Part shown: positions 1-12,831 of the stretch, one piece after another
Layout of the letters: each line of letters begins with the position of its first letter
Numbering within the stretch: the stretch's first letter is position 1
Assembly: GCA_036872755.1 (NCBI GenBank)
Contig: JAVHNS010000005.1
Location: forward strand, 2,542,001 to 2,606,000
DNA: 64,000 nt
Direction of reading: 5' to 3'
Origin: Orbilia blumenaviensis
Taxonomy: Eukaryota > Ascomycota > Orbiliomycetes > Orbiliales > Orbiliaceae
The notes under the pieces: model-generated
What the model was told of the DNA's origin: nothing
Databases searched by the model: none
The model's input: only the letters and a program-made list of their open reading frames with translations
Made by a program: the position numbers and the translations under genes

Positions 1-233
1 GACTCGCGGAAACCTGCAGCACGGAGCCCAAGATCTAGCGACCGATTGACGCCTTTCAAGAGGCTTGGGCAATTTCCCTAAGACACACGCATACGCACGC
101 TCTTTACAAAACTTCCACTGATCGCAGTGGTTTCCTGGACGCGCGACTCCCTTCGTGGGATCGTTGCGGGAGAAGTTTACCTGACGCCGGTTCCAACTTG
201 TCCACAATCAGTGGCCTGATATCATTCCGCACC

Positions 234-2380
234 ATGTCGACACTGGGCAGTGGTCGACTAAACTCTTTAATCTCCCGGATACGCAACTCTTCTTCTCGAT
301 CGCCATCGTCACCCACGCAGGCATCTGGCCCCACCACCGCCGCCGCCCCATCTACATTATCGCAGTTGAAACCCTCCCGCCGTGCCATCAATGACTTCTA
401 CATTAAACTCGACTACCCTCATCGACGGTATAAACCTGGGGAGCATATTACTGGATCGATAGTTCTCACGACATCTCGCGCCACTCGGATAACACATCTC
501 ACCCTGACACTGGGAGGTAGTGTTATGGTCTATCCTCACGACCGAAGAGGCCACAAGTGGGGCGAAGATGTTGTCAAAGATGTTACTTACCGGGATAACA
601 AAATGATTAGGGGCTGTAGAAGCCGAGGGACAACAATAGAAGGAAGACACAGCGGTCGGGGCGTGGTGCTGTTCGAGGAAGAACAGGTTATCGTCGGTGA
701 AGGACGGCTGGGCGCCGGCGGGTTAGAAGTCGGCTTCGTGATCGAATTCCCCAGCAAGGGCGGGATAAATAGTCTGGATGTACGTTTTCCCCGGACGCAC
801 ACTCGGCCTTTGCCCTGGGACTTTTACTGACATGGCCTTCTGCAATATCATAGTTCGAGAGAGGAGCCATTACATATCTACTAACAGCGACACTTACCCG
901 ACCGACGACGATCCATACTGTCTCGACATGCACAGCGGAGGTCAAATTCTCCGAGAACATCGACGTTTCTATGTTTAGCCCTCCGAAACCGCTTACAATA
1001 TCTATCGAACCTCAGCGGCCGCTTCGTCGACTGAAATCGTCGGGTTCCTCGAACGATTCCACGACATACATCCAAACATTGCACCAGCCGCCCAATCTAT
1101 CGCCGCCCCTTTCTCCCTCTCTTCCCAAAACACCCTCCAACAACACACCCTCATTACCCCCTTCTCCGACCGTCTCTGCACAGCCCCATCCCATGGCAAC
1201 TATTGAACTTTTGAGACCCGCATGTTTGCCCGGAGAATCAATCCCTATCAGAATCACGGTATCCCATAACCGACCGCTAAAATCCATGTCCGGTGTAATA
1301 ACAACATTATCACGTCAATGCCGACTCGATACTCTACCTCCTGCCGATAAGGTTCTTACCGCATCCTCTCTCTCATTTTCGAAATCATGTGTTTCTACTT
1401 TCCGTAAAGATCTCAACCAATCAATCACAGCTCTCATCGTCGACCCAAGAAGCCTAACGACCGTCATTAAAACCAGCGTGCGTATTCCGGGGGATGCATT
1501 CCCGACCATCTCAAAAGTTCCGCAGGGAGTACTAGAATTTACCTATTTTGTTGAGGTTGTGGTAGACCTTGGGGGGAAACTGGCCAGCCGCAATGGGGTG
1601 GGTGATGTAATTATGGACGGTAGCACCGGTGAGGATTTGAAACGAATACAAACAGAAGGGATCATGGAAACCGACCGAATACGGCGAGAGAAAGGTGTCA
1701 TCAGCTGCACTTTTGAGGTTGTCGTCGGAACAATTGATACTGGGAAACGACGGAGGAGAAAAGATGATAAATCGAAAGAAACACCAGCTGCGCCAGCTTC
1801 AGCACAATCACACACGTCTTCCGGGGAAACATATTCTGAAGAATCCAGAACAGAGAGAGATGTCGAAAGGGACAATACAGTAGCCCAAGTCATGAACTTC
1901 CTGGATGCGCCAGAATATCAAAATAGTAGCACACGGTCTTCGCCTTCTAATGTCAGCATTACACCGCCGCCTCCCATTCAGCCACCTCCAATGATCCCAC
2001 CGATCCTCCCAACGGCTACTGACGAAAAGGCGCTCGCGAGGATGGCAGAAGAGCAGCTACTACCATCTGCACCACCACTCCCTGGGCCGAGCAATGAAGC
2101 ATCTGCGCCACCGCTTCTCCCATACGACGAAGAAGATCTATACTTTGTGCCTGAATCAAGTACTCATGGTGCTGCTCCAGCTTACGAGCGGCCGGACAGT
2201 GCCACACCACGTTCAATGGTGCAGACGCAGGAAGACAAGTCGGAATTAGAGAGGCAGAGGTTATTGGCAGAAGCCAGTGCACCGCCCATCGCAGCTTCAG
2301 CTAGCTCTGAACCATCGGCGCCTGATATCGCTGGTGAAGATGAGACTAGTCCCAGTGGACCTCCTCGATATATTCAGTGA
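234..2380 (+). CDS. Alpha-arrestin (ART-type ubiquitin-ligase adaptor)
   Basis: Two exons, 234-779 and 854-2380, joined by a 74-nt GT-AG intron; about 690 residues. The first ATG in the open frame is at 234 in a good context (cacc before ATG). An arrestin N-domain starts near residue 55 (FYIKLDYPHRRYKPGE) and runs across the splice into the family hallmark FERGAITYLLTATLTRP. An arrestin C-domain starts near residue 295 (IELLRPACLPGESIPI). The tail is disordered and Pro/Ser-rich with repeated SAPP-like motifs, ending in PPRY three residues from the C-terminus. By family knowledge, such proteins use PPxY to recruit a Rsp5/HulA-type HECT ligase to plasma-membrane transporters for endocytosis. 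The terminal PPRY supports that role. The cargo cannot be told from sequence. Confidence 0.9.
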
Positions 2381-3038
2381 AGAGATCGCTCATTCAATCA
2401 GCTCGACATATATATTGGAAATTTACTACACTTTCCCAAACTCCGAACATCTTTCAAAGGATTATCCTGGCGGCAAAATTTCTTTTTTACCTCTGCTTTA
2501 TACCACAAAGCGATTTGAATTTACGGCGTGGGCACTTGTTTGTCTGGGTTTCATGGATTTTTCATCGGCTTCTTATGCCTTTTGGGTTAAAGGAAGCAGC
2601 GCGTCTATTACCCGCTTGCATTCCACGAAAGATGTAATCTACTGCTTTTTTTTTTCTTTTTCCTTTTTTTGTCCCGTTTTAGCATCAGGCGTTATACATC
2701 ATCGGTCATCGTTCCTTTACGTGGCACATTCGGTTTGGGAAAAGAATTTCGTGGAGCTAGCAAAAGCTGTTGTCCTTATACGTGTATATATACGATTTCT
2801 TTTTCTCTCTCTTTTTCTCTATTTCCTCCTAGGTATGTTTTGTAATTGGGCTTCCAAAGCTCGGGAGTATATCTCCTCCCATTGAATTCAAATTTAAAGG
2901 GGCCAAAATGGAACCGAATGATTCCAAGTGCTTACCTCTTCATCAATCATTAACTACTGGTTTCGTACCAACCTCTAGTAGTATCTGTCAACGTGGTGAG
3001 CATAATACGAACGCCCTCACGAGCAACGGCTAGTTCAC
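2381..3038. other. 3' intergenic region between convergent genes
   Basis: This stretch holds the 3' untranslated regions of the arrestin (+) and MND1 (-) genes. Pyrimidine runs occur around 2640-2680 and 2790-2830. No further gene is visible. Confidence 0.5.
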
Positions 3039-3977
3039 TTATTCGATTTCCTCAAGTTCCTCCGGGATCCCTAAACCGGCTTTGAAGGAGGCAACATCAT
3101 GCGACATCATCCCAAGTCCCTTGATATGACTCTCTATCCCATATATGCTGTCTATTATTATCGGATTTAATACCGGTCAGTGGTTGAATGTCATATTAAA
3201 TGGAATAAAGATAGGATTAAAAGTTAGCACATACTAGTATGTTCGTTGGCTGCGGTTTTGAACAAGAGCAACAGCTCCCTGAGGAGGTCGATCTGAGCAG
3301 GGTCATTGTCGGCGTAGAGAGCGAGTTCTTTCTCCAGTACCTCTTTCTCTTTAGATAAAGTCTGTAGATATTTCATCATCGATGCTCGCTTGGCCTACTG
3401 ATTAATTAGAATGATTTGGTTTCCTATTAGGTCCCAGGGCACCATAAGGGCGGCGGATTATGTACGACGAGTATGTATATACTGCTTACCTTCTCATCAC
3501 CACCTCCTCCCTTCTCCTCTTCCTCCAGGCGAATCTCCTGTTTTGCTTCTTGTATCTTCCATTCCAAGGTCTTAATCTCTTTCTCCCACCCTTTCACTTC
3601 ATTCTCCTTCTGTTTCTTCTCATCTCCCTTGAAGCACCAATACCAATTCCCGCTGCCGATTTTCTCAACCCGAATCTTATCGTCATCAACGAGAGCTGTT
3701 AGGTAATCCTTGACTTGCATCCCAGAGACTCCAGTTACTATTGGAAGTGACTTTTCAAGGTCTTTAATGGAATGTGCGGTTATAGGCTGGTGGTTGATGA
3801 AGTAGGATTCTACAGCGATGAGTTTCGCGGTTGATGGGCTGAATTTTGGCTATGGACAACATAACGGCGTTAGCATTAAATGATAGTTAAGTTGGAGGAA
3901 TTGCAAGCTAAATAAAGGGTTGGTGCGTGGTGGAGCTAGCTTGTAACCCCAAGGCAGTGATTCCAAGGATATACCAT
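3039..3977 (-). CDS. mnd1: Meiotic nuclear division protein 1 (MND1)
   Basis: Read on the minus strand as exons 3977-3975 (ATG only), 3849-3490, 3394-3235 and 3151-3039, giving 211 residues, the usual size for fungal MND1. The second exon encodes the winged-helix domain (STAKLIAVESYF, then GMQVKDYLTALVDDDKIRVEKIGSGNWYWCF) followed by a charged coiled coil (WEKEIKTLEWKIQEAKQEI). Exon 3 continues the coiled coil (SKEKEVLEKELALYADNDPAQIDLLREL). Exon 4 ends in the conserved tail GLGIPEELEEIE. MND1 pairs with HOP2 and stimulates Dmc1/Rad51 strand exchange in meiosis. The identification is firm. The start is less certain, because an ATG directly followed by a 125-nt intron is the only simple way I found to open the frame. 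Confidence 0.88.
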
Positions 3978-4474
3978 TGTTCCAAGTAGGTACCTCAGTG
4001 GGGTAAGTGGGTATAGGTAGCGGGTGTCTGGGGACGGGGTGTGTCTTTTTTGAGAGTGAAGTTGCCTAGTATGCCAGCAAGGTGTAAGCTAGGAGGATGA
4101 AATTCAGAGGGCAGTCAGGACGTAGTTTGTATTTACATTTACTAATGGTGTTGAGGGAACGAAATTACCCTCAATAAGGCGAATCGCCGTTAGATAGCTT
4201 AGCTCCTTAGACTCGTGCCCTCTATAAATTTCGCCGAGGCTACCTAGGGCTGTGTAAAGAATAAGAGTAACTTGGTATTAGTCTGTTATTTATATACATT
4301 AATGCATGTGGTATCATATGTATGCGGGCAATGTGTTATAACGTTAATATATTTCTGACCTTTGGGCACGATCATGATACATCATGGACGAAGTATGCTG
4401 AGTGACCCTTCCAAATTGCAAATATCGTAACCGGTCCCAAAGAGGCTGTTAACTTGAGTATACCGGCGCGAAAT
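3978..4474. other. Intergenic spacer upstream of MND1
   Basis: About 500 bases separate the MND1 start from the 3' end of the ABC transporter, both on the minus strand. It should hold the MND1 promoter and the ABC terminator region. No coding potential is seen. Confidence 0.4.
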
Positions 4475-7400
4475 TTAGCAATCCCCGTCGAAATCCTCCC
4501 TTCGGATCTTGCTTTTGTCGCACATTCCTCGGAATACGCCGCCACTCTCCCACAGATTCAGTGGTGTGTCGACCTCAATAATCCTTCCTTGATCCAGAAC
4601 TACAACTCGGTCATACTTAATTATGGTTCTAAGTCTGTGTGCAATACATAGAACTGTGCTAGCCCCAAATCCTTCAGCCATGGTCTTCTGGATCTTCCTA
4701 TCCGTCTCCTCATCAACACTGCTGGTTGCCTCATCGCAGATGATAATCCGGCTGCCTCGCACGAGTGCTCTGGCTAAAGCCATCAGCTGTCGCTGCCCGA
4801 GAGAGAAGTTGAGGCCTTCTTCGATTACAGGTGTATCGAGGGTAATCCTCTCCTTCTTCTTTTGCTGTTGTTGCTGTTGTTGTTGCTGCTGCTGGGTGGG
4901 TGATATATCGGATTCATCGACTGCTGGTATCGCACTGAGTTGATCTGTCGAAGAGGAGCTTGTGGATGCGTCTACCCGCTGGTCTTCGGGGAGGACTAGG
5001 TAACTCTGTCTCAGGGCATCCCATAGCTCTAAATCGGTGCTCTCTTCGAACGGATCTAAATTACTTCGAACAGTTCCCTGGAATAGCGTAGGATCCTGTG
5101 GGATAATGCTCAACTTGCTTCTTAGGTCCTGCAAGCCAATTTTGCTGATATCAACCCCGTCGATGGTAATTTTTCCTTCGGCAAGTTCGACGAGACGGAA
5201 CAGCGTGCTCATAATGCTGGATTTTCCGGCGCCTGTTCTACCAACCACACCTATCCTCTCTCCACCTTTAACGTGTAGGTCGAGGCCGTGCAAGGCAAGA
5301 GGGAGGCCTTCACGATATCGCATCTTCACGTTTTCGAAAATGATTTCACCTTTCTCCGGCCAAGTAGGTGCTGGAGTGATTGAAGTCCGGAGAGGAGCTT
5401 CTTCGGGAAGTTGGGTGCCATAGTAGTGTATTCTTTCCGTTGAATTCATGGCATTTTCTACTTCTGCTAGCTGCCTAACCATGAACTGGATGATACCGTA
5501 AATGGCAAGGATATAGCTTAAAACAAGACCGGACGTCGAAGGATTGGTGCTGTGTCGGGTTACAACAACCAATATCGTAGTGGTAAGGACGAGACTGATG
5601 GAAACAAGATCGATTCGCATACTAAGCCATCGCTGGTTTGCAAAAGTGATAAAGTAGGCTGAATTCATCTGGTTGATTGCATCGTTAACGGCGGTTTTGA
5701 ACTGTTCTTGTAAGCCATAGGCTCGGATCGTGGCCGTGCCATTGAGGGCTTCGCCGAATCTTGCGAAGACGTCTGATCTAAGGACTGCTTCGTGGCGTTT
5801 TACTTCTCGGGCGGATGCTCTGTAGAAACCGGCAGCCCAGAAGAAGAAGGTCCCAAGCGGTACTAGTGCTATGGCGAACTATTATGGGGGGTATCAGCAG
5901 GCCGGATATCGCTTACGGAAATAGCTGAATGTCCTACGTACCCATGGGAAATAAACTATGATCATGACAAATGTACATGTAGTCGCAGCAAGGGTGAAAA
6001 AATACATCCTCATGGCGTCCGTAAGATTGTTATCCATGACATCGACGTCCTTTGAGAATCGGTTGACAATACGTCCCAGGGGTGTGGTGTCGAAGAAAGA
6101 CCTGCCATAAAAGTTACAGTATGAGTTAGCTAGGCCATATGTTAGTGTCAACGGTGTGCGTATATCACATACATCGGAGCACGTAGCACTCTCTTCATAG
6201 CTTTTTTCATCAGGTTCTTACTAGCTTCAGTGCCAGCAGTAGTGAGTATTAACGAGAAAACGAACATAAACACTGCCTGTGCAGCACCGAGCCCGACATA
6301 ACCAGCGATCTAGAAGAATAGTTAATAGACTAGCTCGGAATTTTTGCGGAACATACGAGATGTAACTTACGTAAGACCCTTTTGAAAGACTATACCTCCC
6401 ACTTGTCCACCAGGATAGCCAAATAGTGCTAAGAATGTTGACAGTCTGAGACATAAAGAGGAATAGGATGACGATCGGCGCCACGATGAAGGACCCGCTT
6501 GCTTTGATATATGCGTAGTAGACACTCCATCCAACACTCTTAGATGCCCTCTCTTCCTGCTGCATGAGGCCAGCCGCCTTCCCTTTCTTCTTAGATTTCT
6601 TTTTTTCATCAGACGCTTCAGCGTCCTGGTTTTCCTCGGTCTTTTTCTCTGGTGTCTCTTCGGCTGCTGTCATCGACAGCATCTGCTTGAAATCTTCATT
6701 CGTAGCCATAAGTTCATCAAAGGTTCCGATAGCGCCGATGTGACCATCATCCATAAGGATAATCCTGTCGCATCGATTAAGGACGTGTAGCTGGTGGGTT
6801 GCGAGCACTCGACATTTGTCTTTTAGCAAACCGCCAATCGCTTCGTTGAACATATGACGTCCGACGTGGGCGTCGACTGCGCTGAGGGGGTCGTCAAGGA
6901 GTACGATATCTGAATTATGGTATATCGCACGAGCAATGTTCATACGCTGCTTTTGCCCACCGCTGATTGTGATACCACGCTCCCCAATTTCTGTCATGTC
7001 TCCGTTCGGGAAAAGTTCAAAGTCCGGCTTTAAAGCGCATGCATGGACAACCTTTTCGTACCATACGGGGTCGAATGGGCGGCCAAAGAGAATATTTTCT
7101 CGTACGCTGGTGTTCTGGATCCATGCGGATTGAGGGCAATAAGCCATGCTTGCGCCTTGGGAGATACTTCCATTTGTTTTCCGCATACCACCGGCCAGTG
7201 CCGCTAAAAGTGAGGATTTACCAGAGCCGACAATGCCGACGACAGCGAGAAGCTCGTTCTTGTGGATTTTGAGATTGATGTTCTGGATCATGAAAGGGTG
7301 GAGTTCCTTATCTCCACCTGACTTTTCTTCAGGTTTTGCAGCTGTTGTCTTCTTGTCCTTTTTTGCCTTCTTGCCATCTTTGCCAGTCTCCTCTTTCTTC

Positions 7401-9228
7401 ACCGGGCCCGTGGTCTCCCAGGTAAACGAAACATTTTCGAGGACGAACGCTTCCTCCAGGTCCGGATCTATGGTCCGCTCCTCTGGTTCATCTTCTTGCA
7501 AAAGGTAAGCTTGTATTCTCTGTAATGAGAGGAAAGCATCGATAGACTCTGCGATAACAACTGGTAAGAAGTTTAGTGGGAGGCGTAGGGTGTTGAAAAG
7601 TGTAATGGACGCAAATATAGTGGCTGGGTTGAGACTCGGGTGCAATAGCGAGTATGTGACGAATGCAAGTATGGACGCGAATACGGGAAGGGACTGTATA
7701 ATATTCCAATATAGATGGTTAGGATTGTGTGTTCATGCGACATTTCACACTTAAGAATGAAGCCGGGTGCTTTAAACTTACCATCGACACGGCATTAACC
7801 GCACTTCTTATGGCTAACAAAAACTGAACCGATCTGACTTCTCGGCGTCGTAGGATCCCCAGTTCCTTTAAGAAACTCTCCTCCCAACCGAACAACTTTA
7901 CGAATCTAACACCCTGCAAAATTTCTTGCATCAAGCCGACTCGCTTGTCCGTAATATGGTTCATAGCTTTTCTCTTCTTCGCTAGAGTCGAAATAGCCCA
8001 CATGATGAAAGGAACAAGAACAACCAGGAGGGCTAAACCAGCTAAGGCGGCAACCCCAAGGTTGACGACAAGGAGCGCTACGCAGACACATATCTGGATG
8101 GGTGCCGTCCACATCATATGGCTCCAGGAAGATGCTTGGTCGACACGCCATGTATCTGTTCCCATGAGATTGACAACCTTGCCGTTTGGATATCCGGGTA
8201 CGGAGTCTAGAGCTGCACCCCCTTTGGCTTTCTTCAGCTGCCTCTTTTCTTTCTTCTCTAACCGTTTCTTCTCTTCATCATTAAGTTCCCTGGAGTCGTC
8301 CGAGCCTGCCAGCCTACCAACTGCCCTTGCGCGAGATGAGATCGTGGTGCTCTTTTCGTATATCATGCTAATTAAAGACGCCCTAACCATCCCGCCTGTC
8401 ATCATCCCTCTGTATAAAAACTGGTTGATGAAAATACTGGCGCTCCATTGCATGACTATAAGTCCAATAGCCAAACCAATACCTCTACCGAGGGGCTCGG
8501 GACGCCCTATATACGCACTTTGAACGAAAGTTATAAGGTAACGGAGCATCTGCGGTGTCGTAATCAAAAGAAGGTCGGCCATCAATCGGCATACCCCAGC
8601 GGTCCAGTACGTATGGCGAAAAACGTGGTTCAGCGACATTAGAAGAGGGTACTTGTCGCCCCGAGCGGCTCGTTTCCTGAACTGTTCCATGATCTTTGCT
8701 ACCGATGGCTCTACCCGCCGTTCCGGCGCCAGAATCGGAATATCATTGAGTTCCAACGGACGGTTGTAACCGACCTATAATGCATTCCGTCTGTCAGAAA
8801 GGTATCCTTCAAGTTTTTTTTTTCAAAAGTCGACAAGATCAAAATATTACCGTCATAAGTTCGTTGATCCACCAAAAGGACAACTTCGAAAAGAAATTGG
8901 CGTCATGCTCCGGAGAAATTCCTCGAGACTCTGGGATCGGAGGGGGCACACTCGACTTGAACGGGTTCCGCCTGTACCATGGCTTAGGTTTCCTCAGATC
9001 CTTTTCGTTCCGCTCTTCGATAATTGCGGATCCTACTGTTGACCGAGTTTGTTCCACAGCAAGCTTCGACCCGAACTGCCCAGCCTCGATCCTCTTTTCA
9101 ATGGCAATATCATCGGCATCCGAGGAGGATCTCTGCTTTTCATCTGAGGCTGCGAATATGGCAGGTGTCTGTAGATGGTCATTGTTGGCGGAATTGGTAT
9201 CCTGCCTTTGAGGTTGTGAGGAAGCCAC
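4475..9228 (-). CDS. ABCC-type (YOR1-like) multidrug ABC transporter
   Basis: Six exons on the minus strand: 9228-8851, 8774-7782, 7693-6371, 6309-6173, 6101-5942 and 5878-4475, about 1464 residues, close to yeast Yor1. Order: acidic N-tail, the signature GYNRPLELNDI before TMD1, NBD1, TMD2 (with APMSFFDTTPLGRI and the FARFGEALNGTATIRAYGLQ stretch), NBD2. NBD1 has Walker A GIVGSGKSS near residue 610, ISGGQKQR and Walker B LLDDPLSAVD. NBD2 has Walker A GRTGAGKSS near 1212, LGQRQLMALARAL and CDEATSSVD. All catalytic motifs are present, so it is likely an active plasma-membrane exporter of amphipathic anions or drugs. A Lys-rich insert lies in NBD1 and an 11-glutamine run in NBD2. The N-terminus is unresolved: the frame opens with GTG at 9228, no in-frame ATG follows until Met125, and an in-frame stop lies upstream at about 9286-9288. 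Confidence 0.9.
4863..4895 (-). repeat. Mixed CAG/CAA polyglutamine tract within the ABC transporter NBD2
   Basis: Eleven consecutive Gln codons (CAG and CAA mixed) lie between the Q-loop region and the LGQRQ signature of NBD2, followed by KKKE. They sit in an acidic and Ser-rich linker that is expanded relative to typical ABCC NBD2 domains. Confidence 0.85.
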
Positions 9229-11691
9229 GGTGAACGGCGTTGGGCAAAGCTTCCCAGCGTACTTCTGGGTTCGCGTAACTCTGCGCTATCCTACTTGAGC
9301 CAGGCCGAGGCTGAACTTTCCCAGCGATCTTCTCAATGAATTAGCTTAACGACGGATAACTCTCATGCCCTCTCGACGTTGACTTCGACGAGGTAAACGG
9401 ATAAACCTTTGATTATCTGCATACCTATGATACAAGTTGCGGGACGGTGAGAAGAAAAGAAAAATATTATACAGCTACAGAGGTTCGGAGAAAACAAGAG
9501 CCGACTTAAATTTTTTTTATAATTTTTTTTTTATTAAAGAATAAGTAAAAGTGGATACTACTGCCTGGTGTGCGATGACTAAAACCACCAAAGGCACTCT
9601 CGTAACTTTAGCCTGCACCAGCTGATGCGCCGACGCTCCGGCCTAAGACGGTTCTGCAGGACAATGCCGTTCTCCGCCTCTCAAAAGCTTAAGCAACCTT
9701 ACTTGCCAGCTACTAATGAGTCCCAATTCTGTGCGTCAGGACCAAACTGGAATTGGTTCGTATCTTGTTCGTATACGGCTATCGGCTGGCCTGCAGAGCC
9801 CGTTAGGTATCCAATCGCATGATGTGGTTGCCACGCCAGGCTTTGATACTACATGGGCCCTAGGGTCGTTTGGGATTTCGGCCGACCTGCTGCAGCATAA
9901 TGCACAATGCACTCACTTTCTAGCTAAAAGTATACCTTCCGCGGGCAAGGAGGATCTATGTAGGATCGGCCATACAGAGACCGTTTCTTCCCATGAAGTT
10001 CCTCACTTCGCCGCAGTGAGCTCTAGGGGACATACATACGATAACCAGATGGGATTAGATGGGCCCTTATCACTCTCGCTGACGGCGCGATATTAACACA
10101 TTCCCTCCGTGGATCCATGAAACGGCCCATTGAATTGGGCCTTGCATGATGGACTTGGCCTCGGTAAAAGCTTGGGACGTCCTACCAAGCTAAGGGCTAG
10201 GCCTTGCTAACGGGACGGCTTTGGCCCGTCCAATGACAGACGTCTCGTTTTGACTGGCCCAATACAAACAGCCTGCATCGGCCGACAGAGCCTTATCCTA
10301 ATGAGGTAGATTTCTCAGCAACTTTTTGCAAAGGTTGACACGGCCTTTCTCCAAACATTGAATCGGAAAAATGCACGGCTGCCGACTGTTTTCTATAATG
10401 TCATCTAGATATCATAGTTCATATGTAGGTTGAATACTCATGTTGTGATAAATTTCAACCCGCGCATATGATCCCAAACATCGTGGTTGCAGCCTCGCGT
10501 GTCCACCACGTTGAACAACATTCCTGGACTGAATTAGCGGAGCCATGTCAACATGTTACAGGCAATACGGGCGCGCGGATATAATGGCAATGAACATCTA
10601 AATTGGTACTTGAGTACACCGCACATGAGGATTTCCATTTTGGCACGTTCTTTTGGCTTCCGATCCAAACCTTGTGCCGACATATCCGGTCCAGCACCCA
10701 CAAGGTTCGTGTATATGGTATCAATTGCATGACTCTTCGTGAGCCTCCACGATGATGCCATCGGCGGTTTTCTCACGTGCCGAACCCCCTTGGCGGGCCT
10801 TATACTACCTTCCGTATGCCGTAGAACTCAAGGGTTAGCTAAACTTTTTCTGATCAGACTAAACTTCTCGATCGGAATCGAACCTTTCGATCGAGTTCCT
10901 AGGTAATTGGGATACAGAATTGAAACCAGTTTCTATCTCCGTGCCGTCGCCTTAACTCCGGATATAACTCCGGTGTACATACTTAGCTTACTCTGCATGC
11001 ACTCGACGACAAGGGGCTATCCGTTCTTCGAGTTTTCCCCTTTTCCTTTCGTTCCAGTTGCTAGTTGAAACATATATATACGTACTCAATGATATAAATT
11101 ACTTACCTCTAATTAAGTAGTGTCAGCATAAAATTTCGAAAGTCTGCTATCGTATATCGTATATTAGCTTCGCACAACAGGGCCAGCGATGACCAACACC
11201 TGTGCGGCTGTGCCTCTAGGCTAGAGCGCGAATGAGGACAAACAACTGTTAACAGGCATTGCTAACTCACCCGATCCGAGGCTGGTGTCGATATATCTAT
11301 CGGCCAATATTGGCTCCACGCGCTACTATGCATCCATTCTTGGGATTAATGTATCTATTTCCTTCGGACAAATACCCCAAAGTTGATAATCTATGCATCT
11401 AGCTTGAAGATCCTTAAACGCAGTATTAAATCTATGTATTCTACGCTTATTTGTGTCTGAGATGGTATGCTATGCGGCTCAGGCGCGGATGCCCGAACAA
11501 ACCACGGTTAACGAAACGAAATGCGTTGGCAGATGATGTCGGCGAAATGACATCATTGACATGCTTGATTTTATTTTGTTTATTTTGGCGAGATTTTCCT
11601 ACTTCACTACATTGGAGAACAAATCTTAGAGTTTACAGCAACTCCATCAATACTGTATCCTCGCACCGCAATAACCACTGACACCGCCAAA
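9229..11691. other. Gene-poor intergenic region
   Basis: This region should hold the ABC transporter promoter and possibly a short 5' exon. Open frames here are short and mostly lack ATG, and none shows recognisable domains or splice continuity. Poly-T and poly-A runs occur at 9508-9540. Nothing else is supported. Confidence 0.4.
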
Positions 11692-12831
11692 ATGTCCACA
11701 CCAGAGAAGGTCAAATCGATTGTCAAGAAAGAGGCAGAGCAGGCTATCAGTATTTCAAAGGATGCAGCGAATTCTGGCTCATATATGTTCCCCATTCAGG
11801 TATCCATAGACCATATATATCGTGTGGAATGGTTCAAATATCGCATTTGGCGGAACATGGACATTAAATTTTGGTATTATATATATAGGGAATATACCAT
11901 TTCCTTCGATATCCTTCCCTCCAACGTCCACTATGGCGCAAGGTCCTACCGACAATCGCACTCTCCATAGTTGTGATCGTCACAATGTTTTTTATAACCT
12001 ACCTTCCACAGGCTGCGATTCTTACTATTGTGGATGGCCCTATCGCATTCGTTAATGCTGCAATGCTGGTCTTATCGGAGAGTTCAACATTGATATTGCT
12101 CATAAGCAAGTGGTGGTGGCTTGATGATGCTACGGTCGAGGTTTTCGATGCCGTAAGGGAAAATATCCTGATTCTTAGGGGTGGGAGCGAACAAGGTTTG
12201 CTGATTTATTCGAAATATATATACCTATACAGGTTCTGGTTCAGCAAAATCAAACGGCTTTGGTGGCCGCTGGCCGAGAGATTAAACCGACAGGGTCATC
12301 TGACCCTCTAAGTAAGCTTGGGAAAAGGCTTAAGAAACCCTTTAGCGATGGCTTGATGAAGAGTTTGGTACGATATGTCGTCCTCCTTCCGTTAAACTTC
12401 ATCCCGGTCATTGGCACAATCATCTTCTTTATCTTGAATGGTAGGTTAAGATGGCACCTTAAATCATTACTCCAAGAAATGAAATATATGCTAACTTCTA
12501 GGAATAGCTCGCAACGTCGGGCCAGCCCATCATGCCAGATATTTCCAACTCAAAGGCTTTTCAGATACCGAGAGGGGAGATTATGTGAAGAGGAACCAGG
12601 GTGGATACGTTGGGTTCGTTCGATCGACACTAATACCATTGTCCAATATTTTGACGTGATACTGATTCTCCGTGTTTTTATCCGATGAATAGATTTGGTC
12701 TGGCTTGTGTTTTGTTGAATTTGGTTCCAATTATCAATATTGTCTTCGCGTTCACTCATACAGTAGGGGCCGCGCTCTGGGCTGTCAAATTAGAAAGGGT
12801 CGAAGTAGAACAGGGAAAGAAATCCGATTAA
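11692..12831 (+). CDS. RRT8/EI24-like multi-pass membrane protein
   Basis: Five exons: 11692-11799, 11889-12152, 12233-12440, 12502-12613 and 12693-12831, giving 276 residues. All junctions are GT-AG and keep frame. The start (ATGTCCACACC) follows an A-rich leader. Family-type blocks are AANSGSYMFPIQGIYHFLRYPSL near the N-terminus, hydrophobic segments VLPTIALSIVVIVTMFFITYLPQ and FVNAAMLVLSESS, then PLSKLGKRLKKPF, LLPLNFIPVIGTIIFFILNG, HHARYFQLKGFSD and FAFTHTVGAALWAVKLE. This is the fungal group annotated as outer spore wall protein RRT8-like, distantly related to EI24/CysZ membrane proteins. Yeast members act in spore-wall and lipid-droplet biology. The role here is inferred from family only. 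The last intron has a weak donor (GTTCGT). Confidence 0.85.

Noticed and set aside
10868..10890. tRNA B-box-like sequence (GGTTCGATTCC on the minus strand)
   Set aside because: No matching A box, acceptor stem or anticodon arm could be built around it.
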